Origin: Durusdinium trenchii
Lineage: Eukaryota; Sar; Dinophyceae; Suessiales; Symbiodiniaceae
Length of the DNA stretch: 64,000 nucleotides
Reading direction: 5' to 3'
NCBI GenBank assembly: GCA_963970005.1
Contig: CAXAMN010022862.1
Coordinates: 729,544 to 793,543 of the forward strand
In this document: piece after piece, positions 1 to 10,760 of the stretch
Layout of the letters: each line of letters begins with the position of its first letter
How positions within the stretch are numbered: position 1 is the first letter of the stretch
Notes under the pieces: generated by a model
Database searches by the model: none
Told to the model about the DNA's origin: nothing
Seen by the model: the letters and a program-made list of their open reading frames with translations, nothing else
Made by a program: the position numbers and the translations under genes

Positions 1-55
1 CTCTCTCTGTGTATGTTATAGTGATATGATAAAATGTTACAATAAGTGTGTATAT

Positions 56-563
56 ATATATAACCATCCTGGAGTACATAGAATATGTGGTTTTTCAATC
101 TCGCAGCTGCAAAAAAAAGAAAAAAAGTACTTGGAATATATGGGTCCAAACATGGTACTTAGAATATGTTGTGGTTTCTACTTTTTCGTGGACAGCTGCG
201 GTCGGTTTTGGACTCTATGTGTTTTTTATTTGTTTAAGTTCCTTTACTAAGTTCCTGCTGAAAAGGACAAGAATTGGACAAGAAAAGATAAGACAATGAA
301 AACAATTTAACAAGAAAAGGAACGGAAAATCACAAGAAAAGGAAAACAAAAGGAACATAAAAGGAACAGACATGGACAAAAAAAAGAAAAAAAGGATAAT
401 CGAGGGGAACCATATTCTATGTTTCAATAATTTAGTTGACTTGAAAGCTCGAAATCCACGTTTTCTTATTCTATGTACCCGTTTGGATTTTCAAAAAGTT
501 CGTGGACAAAAACGGCCGGAACCTTCAATTCCATATTCTATGTACTCCAGGGTGGTTATATAT
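56..563. repeat. Inverted-repeat-bounded AT-rich segment
   Basis: A 32-bp sequence at 56-87 recurs as its reverse complement at 532-563 with one mismatch (core CTGGAGTACATAGAATATG). The arms enclose about 445 bp of AT-rich DNA rich in GGAACA/AAAAGG runs, with further partial copies of TAGAATATG near 160-170 and of ATTCTATG near 413 and 468. The layout resembles a small non-autonomous foldback or MITE-like element. No target-site duplication was identified and no coding capacity is supported. Confidence 0.6.
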
Positions 564-589
564 GCTACCCGCACCCCAAAGATCTAACC

Positions 590-1705
590 ATATTGTGGTC
601 TTTGACTGGATGTTAGTTAAATCATTGATTGGTTCTAACTTGTTTGTATCACCGGCGCCTATGATGATTTTGTTGTCCTTGTAATTTTCAGTGAGTTTGA
701 AAATTTAAAGATTGGTCATATAGATTTCAGAAGATTACAATCAAAGTTGTTATGATCAAACTCTGGTAGTTCATCCCCCTTATGAACTGGAATTCTTACA
801 AAATATGTTATAGGTTGTTGCGTCACTTTCTATGTCTTGACTTAACAGGTTATGAGGGACTACAAACAACAATTTGTTTATGCACCTGTTTTTAACTACT
901 GACCTATGTAACTCTTGCCCGATCCAGCAAATTTTGCTCTGATCATGCATGATTTTTGCTTTTCAATCTGCTTACATATTGCGGGGGTGTCCCATTCGTC
1001 CACCACCTCTATTCGTTTCTTTTCTACATTTGGAAGTTCAAGTAAGTCATTATATCTAAATATGTACTTATTGGTTGGAAAATGCATTGATTTGCTTGTC
1101 AGCTTGCCTATGCCTTCTTCAAAGTTCAATATTCCAGTCTGATATGGTTGTATAAAATGATTTGGTTTGCCCATCACTCTATATAGTCAAACCGTCTTCA
1201 TGGATCGTGAAGGCATCACTCTCCACTGAATAGACCTTAATATCATTTTCTGAAAATTTATTACACTTCATACATTGAAAAAGTTATGATACTGAAGAAG
1301 CAACTCTTTTATACCTCTAAGCCTTTGGTGGTGTTTCAGGTGTAATAGGTATTGCATGTGTGTTTCTTCTTTTTCTACTTCTTGTTGTGTGGCACAAATC
1401 CTTCCTCCAAACTCCCTCTGGTAATGGCAAGCCTCCCTCAAAGTGTGAAACCATAACTCTTGTGTGCGGTGGTGTGTGATTTTTCTAGCATTCCAGAGGT
1501 GATGTTTCCTATTTTTTGTCATCTTTAGTAAGATCGGTTTCCCATAGTTCCTTAACAATCTGGCCACAATTGACCTTATGAATGAATGAAGGAGCTGTAT
1601 AACAAAATATGTTTCATTGTTTGCTTCCAATAGCTTTCTTAAACACTTTCCATAATTTGCTAATGTCAATGTCATCTCTGTAATGTGTCCAACTATCAAA
1701 CTCAT
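590..1705 (-). pseudogene. Decayed family-B DNA polymerase / SF1 helicase fusion relic
   Basis: Reading the minus strand from about 1705 down to 590 and switching frames gives, in order, a polymerase C-terminal segment (NITSGMLEKS near 1500 and LREACHYQREFGG near 1430), a YSVESDAF motif near 1220 that resembles polymerase-B motif C, a linker with DEWDTPAICKQIE near 980, a Walker A motif AGSGKSYI near 910, a LLFVVPHNLL segment near 850 and a helicase motif III-like GAGDTNKLEP near 650. The order matches a polymerase-helicase fusion. At least four frame changes and several stops (before the Walker A ORF, straight after YIGQ, and in the 1500-1600 stretch) show it is dead. Family-B polymerases fused to SF1-type helicases would fit a virus-like or self-replicating transposon origin; the exact family is my inference from motif resemblance. 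The surrounding AT-richness differs from the rest of the window. Confidence 0.68.
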
Positions 1706-1796
1706 AATTTAAAAAATGGTATGAATTTAGTCTGTGTAAATGCCCGTGTAAAGGCTTTACTCCTGTCAATCTCTATCAGTTTTGTTGTATGAATGT

Positions 1797-1873
1797 GTTT
1801 ATCAAAATAACCTGACGGGACTATAGTCCTACAATGTTTTTATCAAAATAACCTGATGGGACTATAGTCATGT
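1797..1873. repeat. Two-copy tandem repeat, about 38 bp
   Basis: TATCAAAATAACCTGA followed by (C/T)GGGACTATAGTC occurs twice in direct tandem, separated by a short TACAATG-containing spacer. The copies differ by a single C/T change in the core. No coding function is seen. Confidence 0.75.
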
Positions 1874-2035
1874 CATATTTTGATATATTTGTGCCGTTTT
1901 GCACAGAGACGGTGCCATGCACTGGGAAGCTGCCCGAGGAAGACGCCATGTTAGGATGCAGGGTGAGTGACTTTCTAGATTTGATTTGTTGAACTGCAGA
2001 CTAGGTAAGACAAGCAGATACTATTGTTTGAGAAG

Positions 2036-2412
2036 TGAAGTACGCGTACTGTACGCGTACAATGGTCAAACCAAGAAACCAAGAACCAAGATTGCACACA
2101 GCTCTTCTCAGGAATCTTGGTTTGACAGTCAATGTGGATGACCTCCTGGGTCTCAAAGGACACACCCCAAACCAAGATGCATGTTCATAGGTCTGTGCAA
2201 TCTTGGTTCTTGGTTTCTTGGTTTGACCATTGTACGATATTGTACGCCTACAGTACGCACGCGTACTTCCCTGCAACCAATGATGTGCAGTGAGCATCTC
2301 AACAGTTAGCATACAATAGGACATTGACCATTGTACGCGTACAGTACGCGTACTTCCTGCAACCAATGATGTGCAGTGAGCATCTCAACAGTTAGCATAC
2401 AATAAGACATGT
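2036..2412. repeat. Nested inverted and direct repeats with GTACGCGTAC palindromes
   Basis: A sequence at about 2039-2099 (GTACGCGTAC palindromes followed by AATGGTCAAACCAAGAAACC) returns inverted at about 2195-2260. Next to it, a segment of about 70 bp containing CTTCCTGCAACCAATGATG and ATCTCAACAGTTAGCATAC occurs as a direct repeat at about 2264-2331 and 2353-2410. GTACGCGTAC-type palindromes flank each unit. No reading frame is convincing. This looks like the folded termini of a small mobile element or a recombination hotspot. Confidence 0.8.
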
Positions 2413-2866
2413 ATATATACATATATATGGTACTACCCTTTCAATAAATTGATGGATGAACATCCACAACCGTGAAACAAGCCAAAATGGTAGTCTTTGG
2501 GGGGGGTACTATATATACTATATATATAGTATATGTCTACATATGCGTACATATTCCGTAACGCTGCTGGGCTTCGGTAGTTGCAAATGGATTGCACCTG
2601 TATGCGAGGTTGCGCCCCTTGCCAGCGAACCTTGCAAAAAGCGGCAGACTTGAGTTGGACACCCTAGCCTACGCAGCATACCTCGCAGCGACGCCAAGCA
2701 GCTAGTGGTCGCAAAGGCGTCTGCAAAGATGCATGGAGCTGCGTTACAGCAATCGTGTACTCAACCTACGATTGGCTGGCGCATGTTTGGAAGGTTCCTC
2801 TATAATTTTGTTCATTTGTTTTTGGCAGCCCATGTGACCTAGCCTGCAGTCTGGGCTCAAAACGCT

Positions 2867-3064
2867 TTGATGCAGTTTCCCGAGGCTCTGATTGAGGCAG
2901 CTGGTTGTACCATCGTGCCATCGCCTGTCAGGTTCATGCATGGGAAGAACCCTCAGGGACAGAAGACAATGATCGTCAACACTACAGGGGTCGGGACTTT
3001 AATTGGGGATTTGAATTTGTATATTCTAATTGGGAAATTGTATTCTTTTTGGTGGTCTGTGTAG
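2867..3064 (+). CDS. Possible isolated exon, unrecognised
   Basis: A 65-codon plus-strand frame starts MMQFPEALIEAAGC and continues through PSPVRFMHGKNPQG before running into AT-rich sequence that is probably intron or spacer. The first 45 residues have protein-like composition, whereas the tail is hydrophobic and low in information. No family is recognised and no partner exon was found on either side. It could be a chance frame or a remnant. The flanks (2413-2860 and 3065-3580) hold microsatellite-like TATATA runs and repeated AGTCATCAAAA-type words, but no supported gene. Confidence 0.2.
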   Translation: MMQFPEALIEAAGCTIVPSPVRFMHGKNPQGQKTMIVNTTGVGTLIGDLNLYILIGKLYSFWWSV

Positions 3065-4021
3065 TTCTCAATGAGAAAGGCATTATATACAAGTAGTAAT
3101 TTTGTCTAGAAGAGTCATCAAAAGCAAAGAATGCAATAGAAAACTCATCAAAAGAGAGATTTCAATATAAAAGTCATAAACAAATAGCGATTTTACCGGA
3201 AAATAGCGATTGTAATTTGTAATGGGTCAAAACGAGAGATTTTGACTAAGTAAAGTCATCAAGAGCAGAGAATTCAGTAGACAATTCATCAAACATGTTT
3301 CAGGAGAAGTTATTTAAAAGTAGAGATGTTTAGGGGAAAGGCCTCAAAAGTAAAGATCTTGACTAGAAACGTAGTAAAGTCATCAAAACCCACACAGAAG
3401 CCAAAAGCCACAAAAGCCACACAAGCCAAAAGCCACAAAGCCACCTCACCAAAAAATGTCCCCCCCTTAAAATCACCCTTCACACTACAGCCACCACACC
3501 CACCACGGACCACTGTACCTGGCCCGGTTGGCTGGCAGGTCATGCTTGTTTGGTTTTTCCCACATCAATCAAGCAGTGAATGAACCAGCCAGCCAGGCGG
3601 TGCGTAAGTCAGTGTGTCCGCCAGTCCAGAAGCCAAGCAAGGAAGCAAGGCGATAGCAAGGTGCGCATGAAGCCACGAGCCCCAGAGGCTTCGAGAAGTC
3701 AGTGTGTCCGTCAGTCTGGCTCAGAAGCCGACAAAGGAAGCGAAACTGAAAGCGAAACAAGGGTGCGCGTGAAGCCGACGAGCTGAAGCAGATGCCCAAC
3801 GAGCCTGAAGTTTGAAGATGTTGCCCAATTGCAGCAGGCAGCGGGCTCTCCAAGGGTGCGATGCCGCTGTGGCCCATTCAGCGACCAACTTGAAGTTTTT
3901 GGCCGCCAAGAGCGGACACAAGTATGCACTGTCCAGGTTTCTCATCAGCATGTTCAAGCCTTCGATGCCAGCCACCAACGCATCGATCTTGCTATCCACT
4001 CTAGAGCTGAAGTACTCATAC

Positions 4022-4222
4022 CTTGCCAAAGATGAACGAGCTCAATGCTAACGTTGCACAACCACTTGGAAGCCGCACTACGGTCACCATTCGCTCATAT
4101 GTGGAGGTTCCACAATACAGCCCAGAAACTGCGCTTCGAAGAAGTGCGCCTGGAGTTGCATCCAGAAGTTCCTGGAGAACGGCGACATCATTTGCAAACA
4201 TGTACACAGAAGGCGCGTCCAA
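4022..4222 (-). CDS. Exon of an unrecognised minus-strand gene
   Basis: The minus-strand frame reads through NDVAVLQELLDATPGA and STYERMVTVVRLPSGC to SSFIFGK, where it meets GGCAAG|GTATGAG, a strong GT splice donor with the last exon base at 4022. Without splicing the frame stops two codons later, as expected of an intron. The following exon may be the IEGLNMLMRNLD frame near 3960. No domain is recognised. A second frame at 4255-4503 (KASIHQWFLPGQEAEES) on the same strand could be an upstream exon, but no splice site was confirmed there. Confidence 0.4.
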
Positions 4223-4809
4223 AGGCTAAAGGCCAAGTTTCAGCGCTGGCAAAGCTATCCCAGGACATTCTTCTTGCACGATCTGCTTGGCCACGACAAA
4301 GAAGGGGCCTGAGCACATTGTACATGGGAAACGTATGGAAACGTCATTTCCAGTAGATGTGAAGAGACGGAATTTCCACCATCAAAGGGGATAAGGCCCT
4401 GACGTGATTCCTCGGCTTCTTGTCCTGGCAAGAACCACTGGTGGATGCTGGCCTTCCAGTGAAATGAGTTTCTGCGTCTAACGTTGGGCAGGGCCTGCAG
4501 CACCTACAGCCAGGACAAGTAGCAAGGGTCCGCAGAGCCATTGCATCTGTTCCACGGGGAGATGGCTTAGATGTCCAACTTCCTAAAGCTGCAAGTTCCA
4601 GTTCAGTGAACTATCGCTTCTGTCCCTAAATGCATGAAATCCGCCAAGTCCAGGTGCATACATTGGCTTTACAGATTCCGGTACAAGCAGGAGTCTTTGC
4701 GGAAAGCATGCGGGCCAGAGAAAAGAAGCAGCTACAAAAGTCTAAGTCTTAAGTCTTGGTCTCATCATGAAAAGCACCCGTTCATGAGTTGATGTTGGGC
4801 GTCATGAAG

Positions 4810-5245
4810 GTCTTTCCAATACCTGCTCATTGTCCTTGAGCCAGCTCGAGCGCAAGCAAATACCTATGCCCATACCCCTCTCTCCTCTTTCGCTCATGTT
4901 GATTCTTTCTCCATGAAACACCTTCCCTTGGCCTTGGCCGTCCTCGACCTGGGAACCCCAGCTTGTTCTTCCAGTTCCAGATTCCGTGCCTCCAATCTCG
5001 TGCGTTGCGCCTGGCGCAACGATGTCCGCTGCATGCAGCGCCACGACTAAAGAGCATTCACGACTACTGCTCCCACCAAGAATGAACAAAAGCAGTCGAC
5101 ACCTCGAGATAGTCGCCAGTGCGTAAAGCTGAAACCACACTTCAACGCCGACGTCAAGACATGTCTCACAGGACATGGTTGGAGGCGAGCTCTGCTTTGG
5201 CGCCAGCCAACTCAGATTCCAACGCCGCCTCAAGCTACGTTACGT
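4810..5245 (-). CDS. Coiled-coil protein exons (partial gene)
   Basis: Two minus-strand stretches have clear heptad character. One at about 5245-5170 reads LEAALESELAGAKAELASNH. One at about 5010-4905 follows an acceptor-like GTTGCGCCAG and reads AQRTRLEARNLELEEQ. Both are alanine/leucine/glutamate-rich, as in long coiled coils. Longer open frames overlap them (one of 143 codons at 4802-5233), but these are cysteine- and tryptophan-rich and look like shadows. A further possible exon at about 5460-5333 starts after TTGTTTCAG and reads SQDAATNANEIRAAW. No function can be assigned. The gene is probably co-transcribed in the same direction as its upstream neighbours at 6.6-12 kb. Confidence 0.42.
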
Positions 5246-5599
5246 GGATGTCTTCAGCACTCAAAGCCTTGTGACATACTCAGGACCGAAACATGCAAGA
5301 TAAGAGACCGGCCCAGTGTCCATGACTCACGACTAATGCTTTGTTGGCCATTCCCCACAAGGGTCCATAAGGGACGAGACGAAGCGTCCGCAAGTTCGAG
5401 TCCAAGCGGCACGGATCTCGTTGGCATTGGTCGCGGCATCCTGAGATGGAACCCTGAAACAAGAGAGGAGAGCCAACTGGTCCACGACGTCATGATGTCT
5501 GGCTATCTCATGTGTAGCATGAAATGGAAGTCGGGAAGCCACCTGAGATACAACTTTCTGGCGTTTTCTGGAGTCTGGGAGTTGTCACAGTGTCACAAG

Positions 5600-6560
5600 T
5601 AAGTGATGCTCAATGATATGGCTTCTTTGCGGAAAAAAACACCGAAAGTCCAACCCGACACGGCTTCAGACCGACACGCGGCAGAAACCTTCCTCGGCTC
5701 AGCCGACACCGCGGGGTCTGAACCGACACGACCGGTTCGTCAGACGCGACACGACGGTTCGTCAGACGCGAGCGTCGAATCCGCTTCGGCCCCGGGCCAC
5801 CAGCTGTTGAACTTCCTCCCTCATCTTCACGGCGACCTCGACAGCTCTGACTCCACTGGCGTTGGGTATTGTGAAACCACCTTTGTCTTTGGGTTTCCAG
5901 GTGCAGTGGAGGTCTTTGCCAAAATGTGCAAAGGGCGGTTTCTGGAGGGGAGCTTGAGCCCGGATAACCGCCAGACTTTTGGCTGCATCAAGTCAATGTC
6001 GCATTTCGCTGAAGGCCCTATTGCTATGGCTGCCGAACATCTGTGAGGCAGCCGTCCAACCAGGCATTCAGATCCGGCTCTTGTCAAACCGCAGCGGGAC
6101 CATGGCGGCGAGCCCTGGCGGACTTCTATCGGCCAGCTTCCAACTAAGCAAATGCGTCGATCGAAGGATCCACGCGCTAAAACTCACTAAAAATACTAGT
6201 CAAGTGCACCGTGCTGCCAGAATGCACGAACGGCACTGAAGCTAAATTGAGGTCTGCGCTGGCCACGAGACATTCAAGCAGCGTGTGCAAGTGGGGCACA
6301 CACGTAAACTTTGTAAACCCACATCATGAACAGCGAACTCACATCAGGTCATGTCAAAGATTGTAAAAAAAATGTAAAACATTGCCCCTGACCAAGCACG
6401 TCTCTACATGGCACAGCTCTACAGCAAACGAATCAAAGCAAATGGGTAGCTCAAAACGCAAGTCATGCAGCGCGACTTGTCAAAAGGAAATCAGTCACCT
6501 GTCAGCTTTAGCTGGATATGTCACAAGTGCCCTGGGGGCCACCATGCGACCGACATAGAG
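5600..6560. other. Stretch without a supported gene
   Basis: Open frames exist on both strands, including 147 codons on plus at 5603-6046, but none has splice support, domain resemblance or conserved partners. A GC-rich direct repeat built on GGTTCGTCAGACGCGA lies at about 5730-5772. The rest appears to be spacer between two minus-strand genes. Confidence 0.5.
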
Positions 6561-6572
6561 TCTGCCTATTAC

Positions 6573-9060
6573 TCACACCATGCAGTAGGCAAACAAGAAC
6601 GCAAGCAGGAGAAGAACATAAGCAAAGGAATGAAGCTTCACAGCAAAGGACTGGTTCTCCAAAGCAGTTGCCAGGTCTGATTCAAAAGCGTTGAGCTTCT
6701 CCTTTAGATCTTCTATCTTTTGAGTGGCGATTTGAACCTCGCCACAGGCCAAGGAAGCCTTGGTCTCTGCGCACTCCACTTTGGACTGAATCATGTCATA
6801 CCGCGCGCGACCTTTCTGCAACAGCTCACCCCACAAAACACGGTGGCGTTCAGTAGCTTCTTTAGACTTCTGTGCCTGCTCAAACTGGTCATTCAGCGCC
6901 TCCAACTCTTTCATCAAGGCTGTCTCACGTGCCAAAAGGGACTCGCGTCTCTGCTGCAGCAGGACCTCCTTCTCCTTTGCTTCAGCGCGGGCAGCATTCT
7001 CAAGGTCTTTGGCTTCCTGCTGCTTTCGAGCAGCCTCCATCTTCGCACTGCGCGATTCAGAAAGTGAAAGAAGTGTTTTAGAGCGGCGGCGTTGAGCTTC
7101 CAGCAGTAGCATCGGTGAAGCAGACTCCCCCGCATACTGCTTACCTCTGGTTGGCACGATCTTTTTTGCAACCTGTCGCTCCTGCTGCGATTTCTCGACT
7201 TCCTCCCTCAGCCTGTCACATTCCTCCTCCAGTTGGTCATGCTCGGAATTCTTAGCAGCAAGCTCCTGGCAAAAGCTTCAGCGAAATCCAAAAGGACAAC
7301 ACCACTACATAAAGCAAAAATAGAGCATACTCTCCTCGTAAAGCTCTTCCTGTGGCAGGTTCATGCAAAGGGATGTCTGCTGTTTGGCTCTTTCTGCTTT
7401 TTTGCATTTTAGGCACACGGGCCTGTTTGGAGGAAGCTCCCATCAAAAGCAGCTGACATTCCTTCTGCGCGGTGTTCACACTGATGTCGACCTTGAGAAA
7501 ACAGTGAAGAAAACAAACAAAAACACCAGCACTACAAGCGATCTGGCTGTTTGCAACACGTGTTAGTTGGCAAGAAATGGCAAAAGCCCTCTGAGAAGTG
7601 AGCCGCCGCGACCTTGTCATGCAGGTCGATTAAATCTTCTTCCATCTGTTGGACCATTGAAGGAGAGACAGCTGCATCATTCGGTGTCCTTGGAATACAA
7701 GGGCTGCGTGCTCTAATGAAGCAAGCCAGGGCACAGCTCAACAATGCGTCTACAAAAGGCCCTTCTGCGTGCCAACCAGCATCTTTACAACAAAGGCCAG
7801 TTCATCCAGGAGCGCTCCAGTCTTCACATCATTCTCAATAATCCTCGTCCTTTGATCCAATACCTCCTGCCGAGCAACCTTGGCTTATTGGCGCAAACGC
7901 ACAACAGCGGAGGATAGGCCAGTGATGTGCCCTTCAATTTGATGAAACGCCATCAAGTGAAAGTGCCACACAGCATCCGCACTAGAAAGCCCCTCTGCAG
8001 TTTGATCAAGGTGCTTCCATTTCCTTCACCACCTCTATTGGGTCTTTTCCATGGAATCCCTTCGAGCGGACACCGCGGGCGCTGGGATCGGAATGCGAGC
8101 GCTTCGAAGTACCCGGCTCCTGGCAAAAACGTGCAAAACAGTCTGTTTGGGGCACAGCCCAGGATCATCATTTAGGAAAGCAAGGATCTATAGGGTACTT
8201 CCACCACTTGGATTTGTACAGTGGGCAGTTTATCATAGTTGGATCTTGGTCGAAGTATTCCATTGATTACTTCCACCATCTTGTGCCCACAATGCCGCAA
8301 GAGAAAGAACCCTCAATCATTGGCTTGCCCATGTTAGCTGCCCGCAGTGCACGCCTCCCGTTCAGAAATCTCCAAGAAGGTGTTGTGCACAACCCAGGTG
8401 TCCTGGCCTGAAAGTTGGCAAGGCCATAGCGCAAAACACATCGCAGGTACACCATGGTCAGCTATTACAGCACCAAGCCAAGCAGCAGCTGCAGTCAAAG
8501 GGTGTTGTCTCTGTTGAACCAGTCTGCAGGTGTCAAATATGCCGCACCGCACGTATTTGTCACTGCGAAGTATGCCACACTCACACATGTCCATGCCTCG
8601 TGCTCGTTCTTGGTAGCTGCCAGAACCATCTGATGCAAAGAGGAAATGGACCCTGGACTCTGCGACCCAAATGATCTTGAGCCAAGAGAGTAGCGTGCAA
8701 GCTTCCCAAAAAAGGTGAGTCTCCTTCAAAAAGCATCCAAACTCATTTTCAGAGTGGCCGATGTTTCAAAGTGTCTGGCCTTGCACAGCTTCCGGGCTCT
8801 TGCAGGGGTCGTTTTTGGGGTGCCCGTTTTCTTCGGCCTCTTGCTCTTGGGTCAGCTCAATCGATTTCTGGTTCAGCTGCTCCTCGGTCTCCTCCTGAAG
8901 TGCGACCCTCAAAGACCACCTGCTCTTCATGCCATGCACTAGTCTCGTGGCGCGTGTGGCGCGTGCACTCACATACAGGTCCAATATCGTGGATAGCCCT
9001 GTCTTGGGCTGGACAGTCGCCATCTTGCGTTGCCAAGATGCTCTCAACTGGCGAATCTGC
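6573..9060 (-). CDS. Tail-anchored coiled-coil protein, copy 1
   Basis: Multi-exon minus-strand gene. Exon-like blocks in order: EETEEQLNQKSIELTQEQEAE (about 8910-8800), LDQTAEGLSSADAVWHF plus HQIEGHITGLSS (about 8010-7890), EVLDQRTRIIENDVKTGALL (about 7870-7760), SMVQQMEEDLIDLHDK (about 7665-7618, then a GTCGCG donor), VNTAQKECQLLLMGASSKQ (about 7490-7345), and a last exon starting after TTTGCCAG near 7262 and ending at 6573. The last exon carries about 180 residues of Glu/Lys/Gln/Ala-rich coiled coil, then a hydrophobic C-terminal segment (YVLLLLAFLFAYCMV). The design suggests a tail-anchored membrane protein with a long cytosolic coiled coil, such as a tether or structural protein; no family is recognised. 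It is a tandem duplicate of the gene at 9.6-12 kb. A 131-codon frame at 8334-8729 lies in what should be an intron and may be unrelated. Confidence 0.72.
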
Positions 9061-10760
9061 CAGCGCAGCTCTTGAGATGCCTCCCAACAAGTCAGAAACT
9101 GTAGGCATCACACTGACTGATCAACTCACCCTTCAAAGGTATGGCTGCTGCGATCGCGTAAGTCAGAAAAGCCAACAGGTGTGTATGCAATTTCCGTGCG
9201 CTGAGCAGAGTCTGAGAGCAACAAAACTTATATTTCTGTTCACATGCCACCTTGACTGGTAGTGCTCGCTAGCCCATGCGAGCTCACTCAGATCTCACCA
9301 AGGGTTGGTGGGGTGGCCGGAACACATGCAACTGAATTATTTGCTTGAAGGATTGACGGCGGTGCTTGGAGCTTGCAATTGGTTGTTCATGCCAAGGTTC
9401 GGACCTTGCCTTCCCAGCTCTGAGCTGCCGCTCAAATCTACAAAGCAATCTACAACACGGATGTGCTCAACTATTGAAGTTGAATTGACTGGATAGACTA
9501 CGTAACATAGTACAACATACTGTAGCACAACCATCCTGAAGCTCGAAGTGAATCGCCAGAAACTTGGACGAATCACGCTTCAATGCAGTCTGATTAAGGA
9601 AGAGCAGGGGCCCACACTCTGCCAAGCAAGTCGCGATTAGAACTGACTTGTGAGCAGGTCTATGGAAAGAGCCAAAGTCACTACACATACCACCATGAAA
9701 GCAATAGACTGCCGATTCACGGCTGCCCCACGCATTTCCAAAGCAGTTGCCAGGTCTGATTCAAAAATGTTGAGCTTCTCCTTTAGAGCTTTTATCCTTT
9801 CAGAGGCGCTTTGAACCTCGCCACAGGCCAAGGAAGCTTTGGTCTCTGCGCACTCCACTTTGGACTGAATCATGTCATGGCGCGCGCGACCTTTCTGCAA
9901 CAGCTCACCCCACAAAAGACGGCGGCGTTCAATAGCTTCTTGAGACTTCTGTGCCTGCTCAAACTGGTCATTCAACCCCTCCCACTCTTTTGTCAAGGCT
10001 GTCTCACGTGCCAAAAGGGACTCGCGTCTCTGCTGCAGCAGGACCTCCTTCTCCTTTGCTTCAGCACGGGCAGCATTCTCAAGGTCTTTGGCTTCCTGCT
10101 GCTTGCGGACAGCCTCCATCTTCGCACTGCGCGATTCAGAAAGTGAAAGAAGTGCGTTGGAGCGGCGGCGGTGAGCTTCCAGCAGTAGCATCGGCGAAGC
10201 AGACTCCCCCGCATACTGCTCACCTCTGGTTGGCACGATCTTTTTTGCAACCTGTCGCTCCTGCAGCAATTTCTCGACTTCCTCCCTCAGCCTGTCACAC
10301 TCCTCCTCCAGTAGGTCGTGCTCGGAATTCTTAGCAGCAAGCTCCTGGCAAGAGCTCCAGCGAAATCCAATAGGACAACACCACTACAGTAAAGCAAAAA
10401 CAGGGAATACTCTCCTCGTAAAGCTCTTCCTGTGGCAGGTTCATGCAAAGGGATGTCTGCTGTTTGGCTCTTTCTGCAGTTTTTTTGCATTTTAGGCACA
10501 CGGGCCTGTTTGGAGGAAGCTCCCATCAAAAGCAGCTGACATTCCTTCTGCGCGGTGTTCACACTGATGTCGACCTTGGGAAAACAGTGAAGAAAACAAA
10601 CAAAAACACCAGCACTACAAGCGATCTGGCTGTTTGCAACACGTGTTAGTTGGCAAGAAATGGCAAAAGCCCTCTGAGAAGTGAGCCGCCGCGACCTTGT
10701 CATGCAGGTCGATTAAATCTTCTTCCATTCGTTGGACCATTGAAGGAGAGATGGCTTCAT
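6650..10760. repeat. Tandem segmental duplication (two units)
   Basis: About 6650-7660 and 9735-10745 are near-identical over roughly 1 kb, including introns, with an offset of about 3.08 kb. Similarity weakens upstream but the exon order and protein sequence continue to match to about 9.0 and 11.9 kb. Intron identity shows recent duplication or gene conversion of the 3' half. The final 30-40 codons (membrane anchor) are outside the near-identical block. Confidence 0.85.

Noticed and set aside
1268-1705. 145-codon minus-strand frame as an independent gene
   Set aside because: The conserved polymerase-like words are scattered over all three minus-strand frames here, so the single long frame is a chance product of a decayed gene.
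2474-2490. AGCCAAAATGG resembling part of the dinoflagellate spliced leader (reverse complement)
   Set aside because: Only about 11 bases match and the core is itself nearly palindromic. A similar match occurs at 26150. No adjacent retroposed gene is seen.
5603-6046. 147-codon plus-strand frame
   Set aside because: Opposite to neighbouring genes, it includes a short GC-rich direct repeat and has no splice or family support.
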